64,000 nucleotides of DNA from Bradyrhizobium sp. Ghvi (GTDB taxonomy: Bacteria > Pseudomonadota > Alphaproteobacteria > Rhizobiales > Xanthobacteraceae): the NCBI RefSeq assembly GCF_900115265.1, contig NZ_FOVU01000012.1, positions 62,001 through 126,000 of the forward strand. The letters run 5' to 3'. Positions 44,849 through 53,431 of this stretch are shown piece by piece. The position numbers and the translations under genes are program-made. The notes under the pieces were generated by a model. That model saw nothing but the letters and a program-made list of their open reading frames with translations, was not told where the DNA came from and did not search any database. Position 1 is the first letter of the stretch. Every line of letters begins with the position of its first letter.

Positions 44849-46607
44849 TTCAACTGCCCTCTTGCTGCGCGAAAGCGCAGTTGACCTGACCCGCCGCGAC
44901 GCGATCCCGCGTCCGCGCACGTTCGACGGCGAGGCGATGACCGTCGAAGCCGTCATCGCATCGACCACGCCGGTTCGGCGTCGTGATGCGCGTGGCGACT
45001 TTCTCGAAATCCTCGATCCTTCGGGGCTCGACCTCGCCGTCACTCGTGGCGCGTCCGTTCTCGACAGCCACCAGCAGGGCGGCATCGACAATGTGATTGG
45101 CGTGATTGATGACGTGCGCGTTGAAGGCAACGAAGTCATTGCTCGTATCCGCTTCTCGTCGCGTCCCGAGATCGCGCCGGTCGTGACTGACATCCGCAAC
45201 GGCATCATCCGCAATGTGTCAGTCGGCTATGAAGTCGGCGAGTGGAAGGCGGGTAAAGATGCCAGCGGCGCGCGTACCATGACTGCTGTTCGCTGGTCGG
45301 TGCGTGAGGCCAGCTTTGTCGCCGTGCCCGCCGATCCCACGGCGCGCACCCGCGCCGCCAACGATGACCGTGCCATCCGTGAACTCGGCCGTCGTGCCGG
45401 TGTCGCGACGGATCGCGTCAACACCCTGGTCGAATGTGGCGCGAGCATCGATGATGCGCGCCGCGCTTTTCTCAATGACATGCTCGACCGTTCCGTGACG
45501 GTTCGTAGCGCAGGAACCACGAACATGCACAACGCTGCCACTCTCGACAATCCCGACGTTTTCCAGCGCGCCGCTGCTGAAGCCATGTATATGCGTATCG
45601 TGCCGAGCTTCACGCCGTCGCCGCAGGCTCGTCAGTATATCGGCATGAGCTGTGCCGACATCGCCCGCGAATGTTTGCATCGTTCTGGCATCTCGACGCT
45701 CGGCATGACTGCGCCGAGCCTGATCACCCGCGCTTTGCAGACCACCAGCGACTATCCGGCGCTGCTCGCGAACTTGATGAACAAGTCGCTGCGCGAAGCC
45801 TACCAGATCGCGCCGAGCGGTGTCCGCCGCATCGCCCGCCAGACTGAGGCCAACGACTTCCGCGCCAAGAGCCGCATTCAGATCGATCATTCCGGCTTCA
45901 CGCTCGACCTGATCAACGAGAGCGCCGAGTATCCCTATGGTGCCTTCATTGACAGCGCTGAGAGCTATAGCGTCGCGACCTACGGCAAGATTTTCGCCAT
46001 CACGCGCAAAGCGCTGGTCAACGACGACCTTGGCGGTCTTGGCGACGTGACGCAGCGGCTTGGCCTCGCTGCGGCTGAATTCGAACGCCAGAAGCTCGTT
46101 GACCTGATCGTGCAGAATGCGGGTCTCGGCCCGACCATGTCCGACAGCCTGACGCTCTTCCACGCGAGCCACGGCAATGTCGGCACGGGCGGCGTTCCGA
46201 GCGAGACGAGCTTGTCAGAAGCGCGCCTGTTGATGCGCAACCAGACCGGCCCCGGCGGCGGCGGCATCAGCGTCGTGCCGCGCTACCTGATTGTGCCGAG
46301 CGCGTTGGAGACCAACGCCGAGAAGCTGATCACGTCGGTTCAGGCGACGCAGACCGCCAACGTCAATCCGTTCGCGTTCCTCGATCTGATCGTCGAGCCG
46401 CGCTTGACCGATACCCATCGCTGGTACTTGTCGGCCGATCCGGCACTGCTGCCCTGCATTGAGTTCGCCTATCTGGCGGGCGCGCCGGGTCCGCAGACCG
46501 AGAGCCGCGCGGGCTTCGAGGTCGATGGCGTTCAGACCAAGGTGCGTCTGGACTACGGCTGTGGTGCCGTGGAGTGGCGCGGCCTCGTGACGAACGCGGG
46601 TCAGTAA
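44841..46607 (+). CDS. prohead protease/major capsid protein fusion
   Basis: The 588-residue protein fuses an HK97-type prohead protease (about 25-175) to a Mu-gpT-like major capsid domain (about 270-585). The protease triad fits: H77 (VLDSHQQ), S127 (IIRNVSVGYE) and E156 (REASFVAVPADP); the H-to-S spacing of 50 equals that of the HK97 protease. The capsid part has YGKIFAITRKALVNDDLGG and a C-terminal WRGL. An Asn/Met-rich segment near 245-255 may hold the maturation cleavage site. The ATG at 44841 has GGAG upstream and overlaps the portal stop. Confidence 0.92.
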   Translation: MRNSTALLLRESAVDLTRRDAIPRPRTFDGEAMTVEAVIASTTPVRRRDARGDFLEILDPSGLDLAVTRGASVLDSHQQGGIDNVIGVIDDVRVEGNEVIARIRFSSRPEIAPVVTDIRNGIIRNVSVGYEVGEWKAGKDASGARTMTAVRWSVREASFVAVPADPTARTRAANDDRAIRELGRRAGVATDRVNTLVECGASIDDARRAFLNDMLDRSVTVRSAGTTNMHNAATLDNPDVFQRAAAEAMYMRIVPSFTPSPQARQYIGMSCADIARECLHRSGISTLGMTAPSLITRALQTTSDYPALLANLMNKSLREAYQIAPSGVRRIARQTEANDFRAKSRIQIDHSGFTLDLINESAEYPYGAFIDSAESYSVATYGKIFAITRKALVNDDLGGLGDVTQRLGLAAAEFERQKLVDLIVQNAGLGPTMSDSLTLFHASHGNVGTGGVPSETSLSEARLLMRNQTGPGGGGISVVPRYLIVPSALETNAEKLITSVQATQTANVNPFAFLDLIVEPRLTDTHRWYLSADPALLPCIEFAYLAGAPGPQTESRAGFEVDGVQTKVRLDYGCGAVEWRGLVTNAGQ

Positions 46608-46610
46608 GCG

Positions 46611-46826
46611 ATGGCTGATCTCGCGACGTTGCAGGCGCAGCTCGACGCATTGAAGCGGGCGTACCGCTCTGGTGTCCGGACTGTCGAATATGACGGTCGC
46701 TCGACTTCTTACGTCAGCGGCGAGGAGATGCGCGCGGCTATCGCGTCACTTCAGAGCGAGATCGCGCAGATCATGGGCACCACGACGCCGACAGTCGCCG
46801 TCGTGCGCTCGACGAAAGGTTATTGA
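46611..46826 (+). CDS. gpW-like head-tail connector
   Basis: The 71-residue product lines up well with lambda gpW (68 residues): helix DLATLQAQLDALKRAYRSG, strand VRTVEYDGRS, then helix MRAAIASLQSEIAQI and a short basic end. gpW binds the portal and closes the filled head. It starts 3 bp after the capsid stop. It is the last structural gene seen. Confidence 0.85.
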   Translation: MADLATLQAQLDALKRAYRSGVRTVEYDGRSTSYVSGEEMRAAIASLQSEIAQIMGTTTPTVAVVRSTKGY

Positions 46827-46962
46827 GCTTCGGCACAGGACGAAATGCGGGCGACGCGGCCAGCCCAACAACGGAAAGCCAACCTCCCCGCTGTGCCGGG
46901 TGTCCTTTGGGGGGTCAAGGTCGGCAAGGCCGCAGATATCGAAGGCTATTAACTGGACGCAC

Positions 46963-47283
46963 ATGAAAGGATCGTCCTTGCCCATCGGCTACATCCTCGG
47001 CGTGCTCAGCCGCGAGCAAGCCGCCGAGTATGTCTGCGTCAGTCCAAGCCTGTTCGATGAAATGGTAGCCATGGGGCGCATGCCCAAGGCTGTCATCTTG
47101 TCGGAGCGGCGCTTCGGCTGGATACAGCGCGAGCTTGACATAGCCATTGCGGCACTTCCGCGAAAGGATCACATTGAAGCTGTCGCGCCTATCGCATTGA
47201 GCGACAAGGACCGGCAGGCATTGGAGCGATTTGATGCAGCCCGTAAATCCGCCAAGGCGCAAAAACCTGTTGCCCAACATTGA
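46963..47283 (+). CDS. AlpA/excisionase-like HTH protein
   Basis: The 106-residue product has LSREQAAEYVCVSPSLFDEM followed by RMPKAVILSERRFGW, the pattern of AlpA/Xis-type winged HTH proteins found next to rhizobial integrases. A basic tail follows. It overlaps the integrase gene by 50 bp in another frame. An ATG at 46963 lacks a good ribosome site; a TTG at 46978 has AAAGGA upstream and may be the true start. Confidence 0.75.
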   Translation: MKGSSLPIGYILGVLSREQAAEYVCVSPSLFDEMVAMGRMPKAVILSERRFGWIQRELDIAIAALPRKDHIEAVAPIALSDKDRQALERFDAARKSAKAQKPVAQH

Positions 47284-48397
47284 CGCCGTTGTTGACCGGC
47301 GCAATGGGCAGGAAACCGTCCGGTACTACTACCGGATCGGCAAAGGCCCCCGCACGCCACTGAGCGGCGTGCCGTACACTGACGAATTCATGTTATCGTA
47401 TAAGGCGGCGGCGGAAGGTCGCACGGGCATCGCCATGCCCTCGCTGGCGCGTCGCTCCACGGAAGTGCGCACCATCTCGACGCTGATCGCGCAGTACAAG
47501 GCGAACAACGCGCAGTTTAAAGCCAATCGAGATGGGACAACCAAGAAGGGCTACACTTCGCGGCTCAACGCTATTGATCGCGACTACGGCGATTGTCCGC
47601 TGATCGGCTTTACGCGTGAGCGCATCATCGATTTTCTTGACGACTTCGATGACCGCCCTGGTTCAGGTCTCGACACCCACAAGAAGTTCAAAATTCTCAT
47701 CAAGCACGCCATCGACATCAAGTGGATGACGGGCGACCCGATGGTCGGGCTGAAACGGCCCAAAGGCGGCTCGATCCGGTCATGGACCGAGGACGAAGTT
47801 GAGCAGTTCAAAGAGCGGTGGCCGCTCGGCACGCGCCAGCGTCTTGCGTTTTGCCTGACCGAGTATCTGGGGCAGCGGCGCAGCGACACCCATCGCATGG
47901 CTTGGAGCGACATCAACCCCCGTACCGGACGCATCAAGGTGGTGCAGCAGAAGACTGAGGCTAAGCTGGAAATTCCGATCCACGAGGACCTGCTGTATGT
48001 GCTCGACGACGCGCACGCGCGGCGAGGCACGGTGGTGGGGCTGAATGATCCAATCATCAAAACCGAAGCCGGGATCGGCTTCACAGTGGCAGGGTTCTCG
48101 GATTGGCTTCGTGACGCGATCACCGCAGCGGGCCTGCCGCTTGACTGCAAGCCGCACGGACTTCGTCACTTGGCAGGCGTGCGCATGGCGGAAGCCGGAT
48201 GCACCGACGAGGAAATGATGGCGGTGCTCGGGCATCGCTCGGCCACGAGCTTGCGCATCTACACGCAAGGAGCCAAGCAGCGGCAACTTGCCGAGAACGC
48301 GATCACCAAGCTCGAACAGAACCGGCACAAGCCTTCCCCAACACGCGGCTTCAAATTTGGGGAGCTGCCGAAAAGGGACGTGAAAACAGGGGGCTAG
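47234..48397 (+). CDS. tyrosine recombinase/integrase
   Basis: The 387-residue protein has an SAM-like core-binding part (about 75-165) and a catalytic domain with R215 (LGQRRSD), K240, H308-x-x-R311 (HGLRH), H334 (LGHRS) and nucleophile Y343 (RIYTQG). The set is complete. It ends 8 bp before the tRNA-derived repeat, the classical position for a tRNA-targeting integrase. ATG at 47234 follows GGAG; the TTG three bases earlier is less likely. Confidence 0.95.
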   Translation: MQPVNPPRRKNLLPNIDAVVDRRNGQETVRYYYRIGKGPRTPLSGVPYTDEFMLSYKAAAEGRTGIAMPSLARRSTEVRTISTLIAQYKANNAQFKANRDGTTKKGYTSRLNAIDRDYGDCPLIGFTRERIIDFLDDFDDRPGSGLDTHKKFKILIKHAIDIKWMTGDPMVGLKRPKGGSIRSWTEDEVEQFKERWPLGTRQRLAFCLTEYLGQRRSDTHRMAWSDINPRTGRIKVVQQKTEAKLEIPIHEDLLYVLDDAHARRGTVVGLNDPIIKTEAGIGFTVAGFSDWLRDAITAAGLPLDCKPHGLRHLAGVRMAEAGCTDEEMMAVLGHRSATSLRIYTQGAKQRQLAENAITKLEQNRHKPSPTRGFKFGELPKRDVKTGG

Positions 48398-48405
48398 AAA
48401 AAGGC

Positions 48406-48422
48406 TGGCGCTCCCTAGGGGA
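48406..48422. repeat. attR, right attachment-site copy within tRNA-Glu
   Basis: The 17-bp sequence is identical to 35895-35911 and forms the 3' end of tRNA-Glu, from the T-arm to CCA. Insertion here leaves the tRNA intact, because the element brings its own copy of the 3' end. Confidence 0.92.
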
Positions 48423-48480
48423 ATCGAACCCCTGTTTCAGCCTTGAGAGGGCCGCGTCCTAACCGCTAGACGAAGGGAGC
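48406..48480 (-). tRNA. tRNA-Glu (anticodon CTC), CCA encoded
   Basis: The 75-nt minus-strand sequence folds fully: acceptor GCTCCCT/AGGGAGC, D-arm GTC...GAC with GCGGTTAG, anticodon stem CGGCC/GGCTG with loop CTCTCAA, T-arm GGGG-TTCGATT-CCCC, discriminator G and encoded CCA. Anticodon CTC reads GAG. It serves as the integration site of the element to its left. Confidence 0.97.
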
Positions 48481-48537
48481 GTGAGGGGTACCGAATAGCC
48501 TCGAAATTTGTCCGCCGCAAGGACCCAAGGAGCCGTT

Positions 48538-48882
48538 TTACGGCTCATTGGCAAATTTCAGCTTTCCCGCCGGCTTGAGCGTCTGGGCATCGAAGGTGCG
48601 GATCTCGGTGACCCCACCGATATCGAGCGTGACGACGAGACGGTCGCCGGCGAGGCCGGTGGAGACGATTTTGGCGCCTTTCGGCAGGGTAGCGATGACG
48701 TCGCCCACGGACCCGGCCGCCCTTCCCTCCGACTTGAAAAGGCGGTAGCCCACCGCGATCAGGACGGCGCAGACGGCCAGCGCCGTGGTCAACCCCGCGA
48801 TCAGCATCATCCGCCGCACCCGCGCGAACAGCGCGGCCTGCTCGGGGGTCGGTTCGGGAACAGCGGTATCAGACGTCGTCAT
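48538..48882 (-). CDS. membrane-anchored hypothetical protein
   Basis: The 114-residue protein has a Pro/Glu-rich N-terminus, one hydrophobic segment (about 24-46) and a C-terminal beta domain with LPKGAKIVSTGLAGDRLVV. It recalls small alphaproteobacterial single-span proteins (DUF6476-like), with low certainty. Its ATG overlaps that of the divergent RluA-type gene (CATG at 48880-48883), an unusual head-to-head arrangement. Confidence 0.7.
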   Translation of the reverse strand: MTTSDTAVPEPTPEQAALFARVRRMMLIAGLTTALAVCAVLIAVGYRLFKSEGRAAGSVGDVIATLPKGAKIVSTGLAGDRLVVTLDIGGVTEIRTFDAQTLKPAGKLKFANEP

Positions 48883-49888
48883 GCAAAGCTCAGGTTCAGC
48901 GCAGCGGTTGGAAGTCGTGGTCGAAGGCGACGAGGGCTCGGCCAGGCTCGACCGCGTGCTGGCGGCGCGCCTTCCCGAGCTGTCGCGATCAAGGCTGAAA
49001 GCCCTGATTCTGGCGGGCGCCGTGACCCTGAAGGCCGCCGAGGTCCGCGACCCCGCTTATCACGTCGCTTCAGGCGATACGATCATAATCGCTGTGCCGG
49101 AAGCGGCTCCGCCGGAGCCCAAGGGCGAGGACATCGCGCTCGATATCGTGTTCGAGGACGACGACATCATCGTCATCAACAAGCCCAAAGGACTGGTCGT
49201 GCACCCCGCAGCCGGCCACGAGACCGGCACCCTGGTGAATGCGCTGATCGCCCATTGCGGCACCTCGCTGTCGGGCATCGGCGGGGTCCGCCGGCCCGGC
49301 ATCGTGCACCGACTGGACAAGGACACGACCGGCCTGATGGTGGTGGCCAAGAACGACCTCGCCCATGCCTCGCTCACTGCCCAATTCGCCGATCACGGCC
49401 GCACCGGGCCGATGCGGCGTGGCTATATGGCATTCGCCTGGGGAGTGCCGGGGCGGCACCGCGGCACCGTCGATGCGCCGATCGACCGCCACCCGCATGC
49501 GCGGGAAAAAATGGCGGTGCGCCAGGGTGGTCGCGAGGCGGTGACCCATTGGGAGCTGCTCGAGAGTTTTGCCGGCCGCGACGGCAAACCGGTCGCGGCT
49601 TTGCTGGCCTGCGAACTCGAGACCGGCCGCACCCACCAGATCCGCGTCCACCTCGCCCATATCGGCCATCCCTTGATGGGCGACGCCGTCTATGGTCCCC
49701 ATTTCAAGACCAAGGCCAACCAGCTCGGCCCCGAGTCGCAGGCTGCCCTAACGGCGCTCGGCCGGCAGGCCCTGCATGCCTATTTGCTGGTATTAGAGCA
49801 CCCCAGAACCGGAGAACTTCTGCACTGGGAGACGGGTCTGCCGGCGGATTTGCTTCTCCTCGAAAGCCCCCTGAAAGCGGCGCTATGA
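48881..49888 (+). CDS. RluA-family 23S rRNA pseudouridine synthase (RluD-like)
   Basis: This 335-residue protein has an N-terminal S4 domain (SARLDRVLAARLPELSRSRL), a catalytic domain with the Asp of GIVHRLDKDTTGL, VINKPKGLVVHP, and the C-terminal TGRTHQIRVHLAHIGHP. These are the RluA/RluC/RluD signatures; the order suits RluD, which modifies helix 69 of 23S rRNA. The ATG at 48881 is chosen because upstream frames run into the divergent gene. Confidence 0.92.
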   Translation: MQSSGSAQRLEVVVEGDEGSARLDRVLAARLPELSRSRLKALILAGAVTLKAAEVRDPAYHVASGDTIIIAVPEAAPPEPKGEDIALDIVFEDDDIIVINKPKGLVVHPAAGHETGTLVNALIAHCGTSLSGIGGVRRPGIVHRLDKDTTGLMVVAKNDLAHASLTAQFADHGRTGPMRRGYMAFAWGVPGRHRGTVDAPIDRHPHAREKMAVRQGGREAVTHWELLESFAGRDGKPVAALLACELETGRTHQIRVHLAHIGHPLMGDAVYGPHFKTKANQLGPESQAALTALGRQALHAYLLVLEHPRTGELLHWETGLPADLLLLESPLKAAL

Positions 49889-50106
49889 CGCAGGGGCTTT
49901 GAGAAAACCGTTACCTTACAAAAAGTTATGGCTGCCACACGGGGACGTGACGTCAGCAATCCTTCCCTTTTTGCCCCCCGATGGAGTATATTGCGCCTGC
50001 GTTGGAAATGACCAACGTGGAACATCGCAGCTACGATCGGCTTTAACCAAGCGGTCGTCTGCCTGGCCCGCCGCTATCGGGGGCCTGAACCTTGGAGGGC
50101 TTACAT

Positions 50107-51006
50107 ATGGCCCGTACCGCTGCTTTGCCGGTCCTCAATGGAGAATCCGGCCTCTCTCGCTACCTCGCCGAGATCCGCAAATTCCCGATGCTGGAGCCCC
50201 AGCAGGAATACATGCTCGCCAAGCGTTGGCGCGAGCATGACGATCGCGACGCGGCACATCAACTCGTCACCAGCCATCTCCGGCTCGTGGCCAAGATCGC
50301 CATGGGCTATCGCGGCTACGGCTTGCCGATCTCCGAGGTCGTCTCGGAAGGCAACGTCGGCCTGATGCAGGCGGTGAAGCGCTTCGAGCCTGAAAAGGGC
50401 TTCCGTCTTGCCACCTATGCGATGTGGTGGATCAAGGCGTCGATTCAAGAGTACATCCTGCGTTCCTGGTCGCTCGTGAAGATGGGTACCACCGCGAACC
50501 AGAAGAAGCTGTTCTTCAACCTGCGCAAGGCGAAGAGCAAGATCAACGCGCTGGAAGAGGGCGATCTCCGCCCCGACCAGGTCAAGATCATTGCCAAGCG
50601 CCTCGGCGTCACGGATCAGGACGTGATCGACATGAACCGCCGCCTCGGTGGCGATGCGTCGCTCAACGCGCCGATCCGCGACGACGGCGAAGCCGGCGAA
50701 TGGCAGGACTGGCTGGTCGACAACACGCCCAACCAGGAAGCCATGATGGCGGAGCACGAGGAGTATGACCACCGCCGTGACGCGCTGAACGGCGCCATGG
50801 GCGTGCTCAACCCGCGTGAACGCCGCATCTTCGAGGCCCGTCGCCTTGCCGATGAGCCGATGACGCTGGAAGACCTTGCCGCCGAGTTCGGTGTGTCGCG
50901 CGAGCGCGTCCGCCAGATCGAGGTCCGCGCCTTCGAGAAGGTGCAGTCCGCGGTCAAGGGCACGATCGCAAGGCAGGAACAGGCTGCGCTGGAAGCCGCG
51001 CACTGA
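50107..51006 (+). CDS. rpoH: RNA polymerase heat-shock sigma factor (sigma-32)
   Basis: The 299-residue protein has sigma region 1.2 (LSRYLAEIRKFPMLEPQQEY), region 2 (QLVTSHLRLVAKIAMGYRGYG, NVGLMQAVKRFEP, RLATYAMWWIKASIQEYILRSWS), the RpoH-box region (TTANQKKLFFNLRK) and region 4 (LAAEFGVSRERVRQIE). The RpoH box QKKLFFNLR identifies sigma-32 rather than RpoD. Alphaproteobacteria of this type carry more than one rpoH; which paralogue this is cannot be told. ATG at 50107 follows GGAGGG. Confidence 0.96.
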   Translation: MARTAALPVLNGESGLSRYLAEIRKFPMLEPQQEYMLAKRWREHDDRDAAHQLVTSHLRLVAKIAMGYRGYGLPISEVVSEGNVGLMQAVKRFEPEKGFRLATYAMWWIKASIQEYILRSWSLVKMGTTANQKKLFFNLRKAKSKINALEEGDLRPDQVKIIAKRLGVTDQDVIDMNRRLGGDASLNAPIRDDGEAGEWQDWLVDNTPNQEAMMAEHEEYDHRRDALNGAMGVLNPRERRIFEARRLADEPMTLEDLAAEFGVSRERVRQIEVRAFEKVQSAVKGTIARQEQAALEAAH

Positions 51007-51051
51007 GCGAAGGCTTTCCGCGCCACATTGGCGGATCGAGACGAGACCAAA

Positions 51052-51077
51052 AGCCGGCGGCAACGCCGGCTTTTTTT
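51052..51077 (+). terminator. rho-independent terminator of rpoH
   Basis: AGCCGGC and GCCGGCT form a perfect 7-bp stem with loop GGCAAC, followed by a run of seven T. It starts 45 bp after the rpoH stop. Confidence 0.93.
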
Positions 51078-51166
51078 GTTGCATGAACTTGAGCATGTCC
51101 GCGAGCAACGCCGGCTGGACTAGAGCGACGAGGTCTCGGCCTCCGCCGGCTCGTCTGCACGCGCCC

Positions 51167-51787
51167 TCACTTCCCCCACGTGCGCGCCAGCGTCGCGAGC
51201 CAGCAGCCTTCGCAATAGCGGGCGTCCTTGAAGTCGATCCAATTATGGGCATAGACGTGGTCGAGCGGAATGCCGTAACGCGCGCGCAGCACCTGGACCA
51301 GGATCTTCCAGGCCGCGACCTGCGCCGCGGTCGGACCGATCGTGACATCGGGATAGTTGCCGGCGAACTCGACGCCGATCGAATTGTCGCGCACGACCTG
51401 ATGATAGGTCGCGCTGTTGTCGATGTATTTGTTGTCGTTGCGATTGGCGCCGTCGGTGTGGGTCGGCACCAGATCGTCTGGGACCGACCAGTAGACCGTG
51501 CCATCGGTCTCGACCCAGACCATCACGCCGCGCCGGGTGGGATTCTTCGATTGCGCCTCGGCGCCGCCGCGCGCCGAGCCCGCCGGCCCTTCGGTCTGGT
51601 GCACGATGATGTTGCGCCAGGGATGGGCGTTGGCGAGATCGCCCCACGGCGCGAGCCAGACCACCTTCAGCCCGGGAATGTCGGGCGTGCCGCGGCTGCG
51701 TGCGAGCCTTGCAAGCCCGTCATCGTTGGCGGCGGCGGGAGCGATCAGAACAGCGGCCAGAACAGCCACGACAAGGCGAAATATCAT
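51167..51787 (-). CDS. N-acetylmuramoyl-L-alanine amidase-type (Amidase_2) secreted protein
   Basis: The 206-residue product has a signal peptide (about 1-21, ending APAAA) and an Amidase_2/PGRP-like fold: IIVHQTEGP, VYWSVPDDLVPTHTDG, DNSIGVEFAG and VYAHNWID. The Zn ligands may be H of VHQT, H of AHNW, and a further residue near the C-terminus that I cannot place. It would cut the peptide from MurNAc in the periplasm. ATG at 51787 is chosen for the signal peptide; 51940 lies inside the diguanylate cyclase gene. Confidence 0.82.
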   Translation of the reverse strand: MIFRLVVAVLAAVLIAPAAANDDGLARLARSRGTPDIPGLKVVWLAPWGDLANAHPWRNIIVHQTEGPAGSARGGAEAQSKNPTRRGVMVWVETDGTVYWSVPDDLVPTHTDGANRNDNKYIDNSATYHQVVRDNSIGVEFAGNYPDVTIGPTAAQVAAWKILVQVLRARYGIPLDHVYAHNWIDFKDARYCEGCWLATLARTWGK

Positions 51788-51824
51788 CACGGGGGATCCA
51801 AGGGCGGATCCGAACCTAGCAGAT

Positions 51825-53027
51825 CTATGCGAATTTGCGCGCGGCTTCGACCGGCTCGGGCAACAGCGGAGGGGCCGGATCGTAGACGGCAAAATCGTTC
51901 TTGCCGTTCTTCTTGGCGGCATAAAGGGCGTGGTCGGCATGGGCGATCAGCCTGTCGGGGAATTGACCAATGCCGCGATCCCATTCCGCAACACCGATCG
52001 AGATCGCGATCGGGATGTCGTTGCCGGAGCAGGTGGCGGCGTCCTGGCGGCAGACCTCGAGAATGCGGCGGGCGATCAGCGCGCCCTCGCGCATGGATGA
52101 GGATGGCAGCACGACGCAGAACTCGTCGCCGCCGGTACGCGCGAGCATGTCGCCCGGCCGCAAGCGCGTCTGTGCCATCAAGGTGAAGTGCTGAAGGCAG
52201 GCATCGCCCGCGGCGTGGCCATGGGTGTCGTTGATGGTCTTGAAGCCGTCGAGGTCGATCACCAGCAGCGAGAACGGCTCATTGCTGCGCTCCGAACGGG
52301 CGCATTCCTCCGACAGCCGCTGCAACAGATGGCGGCGATTGGCGACGCCGGTGAGATCGTCGAGCAGCGCGAGATCTGCAACCTCGTTGCGCAGCCGATC
52401 CATCGCCATCAGCAGGAAGCCGAAATTGAGGGTCATCGACAAGAACAGCAGACCGAGCACCAGGAAGCCATGGACCTGACCGCCGCCTCGCGCCGAGAAG
52501 TCGTAGCCGAACAGATTGCCCGCCGTGCGCGTCACGAACATGGCGATAATGGCGATGATGACCGTGCCTGACAGCCGCGCGCCCGGACTGGCACGGCCTT
52601 CGGGCGGCGACAGCAACAGGGGCAGCGCCACCACCAGCGGCACGGCCTGCCCGAGCGTGTAGCTCGCCATGCGCAGCAGCATGTGATCGAAGACGAACAG
52701 AAACACCAGAATGCCGGCGAAGCTCAACGCGGTCGTTGCGGTCATGAGACGCCACGTCACCGGCTGGTCGTAGAAGCGCTGGATACCCATGGCTGCAAGG
52801 CAGCACCCCGTGATGATGCCGACAGCGCCGGCCGCGGTCGGCACGGGGGAATCGATGAGCAGGCGGACCAGCGCGGTCATCGCGCCGCCGGCGCCGACGA
52901 ACGCCGATGCCATCCAGAACCGCGCCGCCGCGAATTTGGGATAGGAGCGCGCCACGTAGGCCCAGATCAGGCCTAGCGCGAGGAAATTGATGATGAACAC
53001 GGTCCAGAGTGTCGGCACGCTCAGCAT
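51825..53027 (-). CDS. membrane-bound diguanylate cyclase (GGDEF)
   Basis: The 400-residue protein has an N-terminal membrane domain of about six or seven helices (1-215) and a C-terminal GGDEF domain (about 225-390) with DDLTGVANRR, DLDGFKTINDTHGH and the signature RTGGDEF. The signature is intact, so c-di-GMP synthesis is expected. No clear RxxD inhibitory site is seen upstream. The ATG at 53027 lies within the hydrophobic start; the ribosome site is weak. Confidence 0.92.
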   Translation of the reverse strand: MLSVPTLWTVFIINFLALGLIWAYVARSYPKFAAARFWMASAFVGAGGAMTALVRLLIDSPVPTAAGAVGIITGCCLAAMGIQRFYDQPVTWRLMTATTALSFAGILVFLFVFDHMLLRMASYTLGQAVPLVVALPLLLSPPEGRASPGARLSGTVIIAIIAMFVTRTAGNLFGYDFSARGGGQVHGFLVLGLLFLSMTLNFGFLLMAMDRLRNEVADLALLDDLTGVANRRHLLQRLSEECARSERSNEPFSLLVIDLDGFKTINDTHGHAAGDACLQHFTLMAQTRLRPGDMLARTGGDEFCVVLPSSSMREGALIARRILEVCRQDAATCSGNDIPIAISIGVAEWDRGIGQFPDRLIAHADHALYAAKKNGKNDFAVYDPAPPLLPEPVEAARKFA

Positions 53028-53431
53028 GACGACATCGGGACATGCCACGTCCCGCCCCCTTCGATCGGCCACCGTCCGTCCATCACCGCCCCCGTGTTCT
53101 TGCGGTGATCATGCGCGAGTTGCACTTAACGGAACCTCACTGCGACCGTCGAAAACGCGCCCTTGGTTTTGGATTCATGAATGCGGGGATCTCGATTATC
53201 AGATCGTTAGGCACGTCGCGGGCGTCGATGCATGCGCATGGCGAAGCGGATTCGCAGGCCAAAATCACCTGAAAATGCATCTGAGCTGTGGATAACGGGA
53301 TGACACAGATGTGACGACGCAGGGCAGCGAGGCGCGAATCTGCTGAGTTTGTCATCGAGGATGTTGCGAGGCTGGCCCTCCGCCGAGCGTTCCTCGTGTC
53401 GCGTTTCACCATTAACCCTTAAGAGGATCCT
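53028..53431. other. spacer upstream of the Lys/Ala-rich peptide gene
   Basis: The 404 bp hold no supported gene. They must contain the promoters of the diguanylate cyclase and of the 22-residue peptide gene. The second half is locally A/T-richer (AGCTGTGGATAACGGGATGAC and nearby), which suits a promoter, but I cannot fix its boxes. Confidence 0.4.

Larger units (their letters stand above)
35895..48422. mobile_element. 12.5-kb tRNA-Glu-integrated phage-satellite-like element
   Basis: The element is bounded by the 17-bp direct repeat TGGCGCTCCCTAGGGGA (35895-35911 and 48406-48422). The right copy is the 3' end of an intact tRNA-Glu. Inside are a tyrosine integrase ending 8 bp from the right repeat, an excisionase-like HTH gene, a RepA-like helicase, small minus-strand genes, a portal, a protease/major capsid fusion, a gpW-like connector, and a TIR-like/NTPase gene. 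No large terminase, tail, tape-measure or lysis gene is seen. All listed genes are intact. Satellite and reduced prophage are the two explanations. Confidence 0.9.

Noticed and set aside
42969-46826. Gene transfer agent cluster
   Set aside because: The genes are flanked by att sites, an integrase and a helicase, and the tail and TerL genes of rhodobacterial-type agents are missing. This fits a mobile element better.
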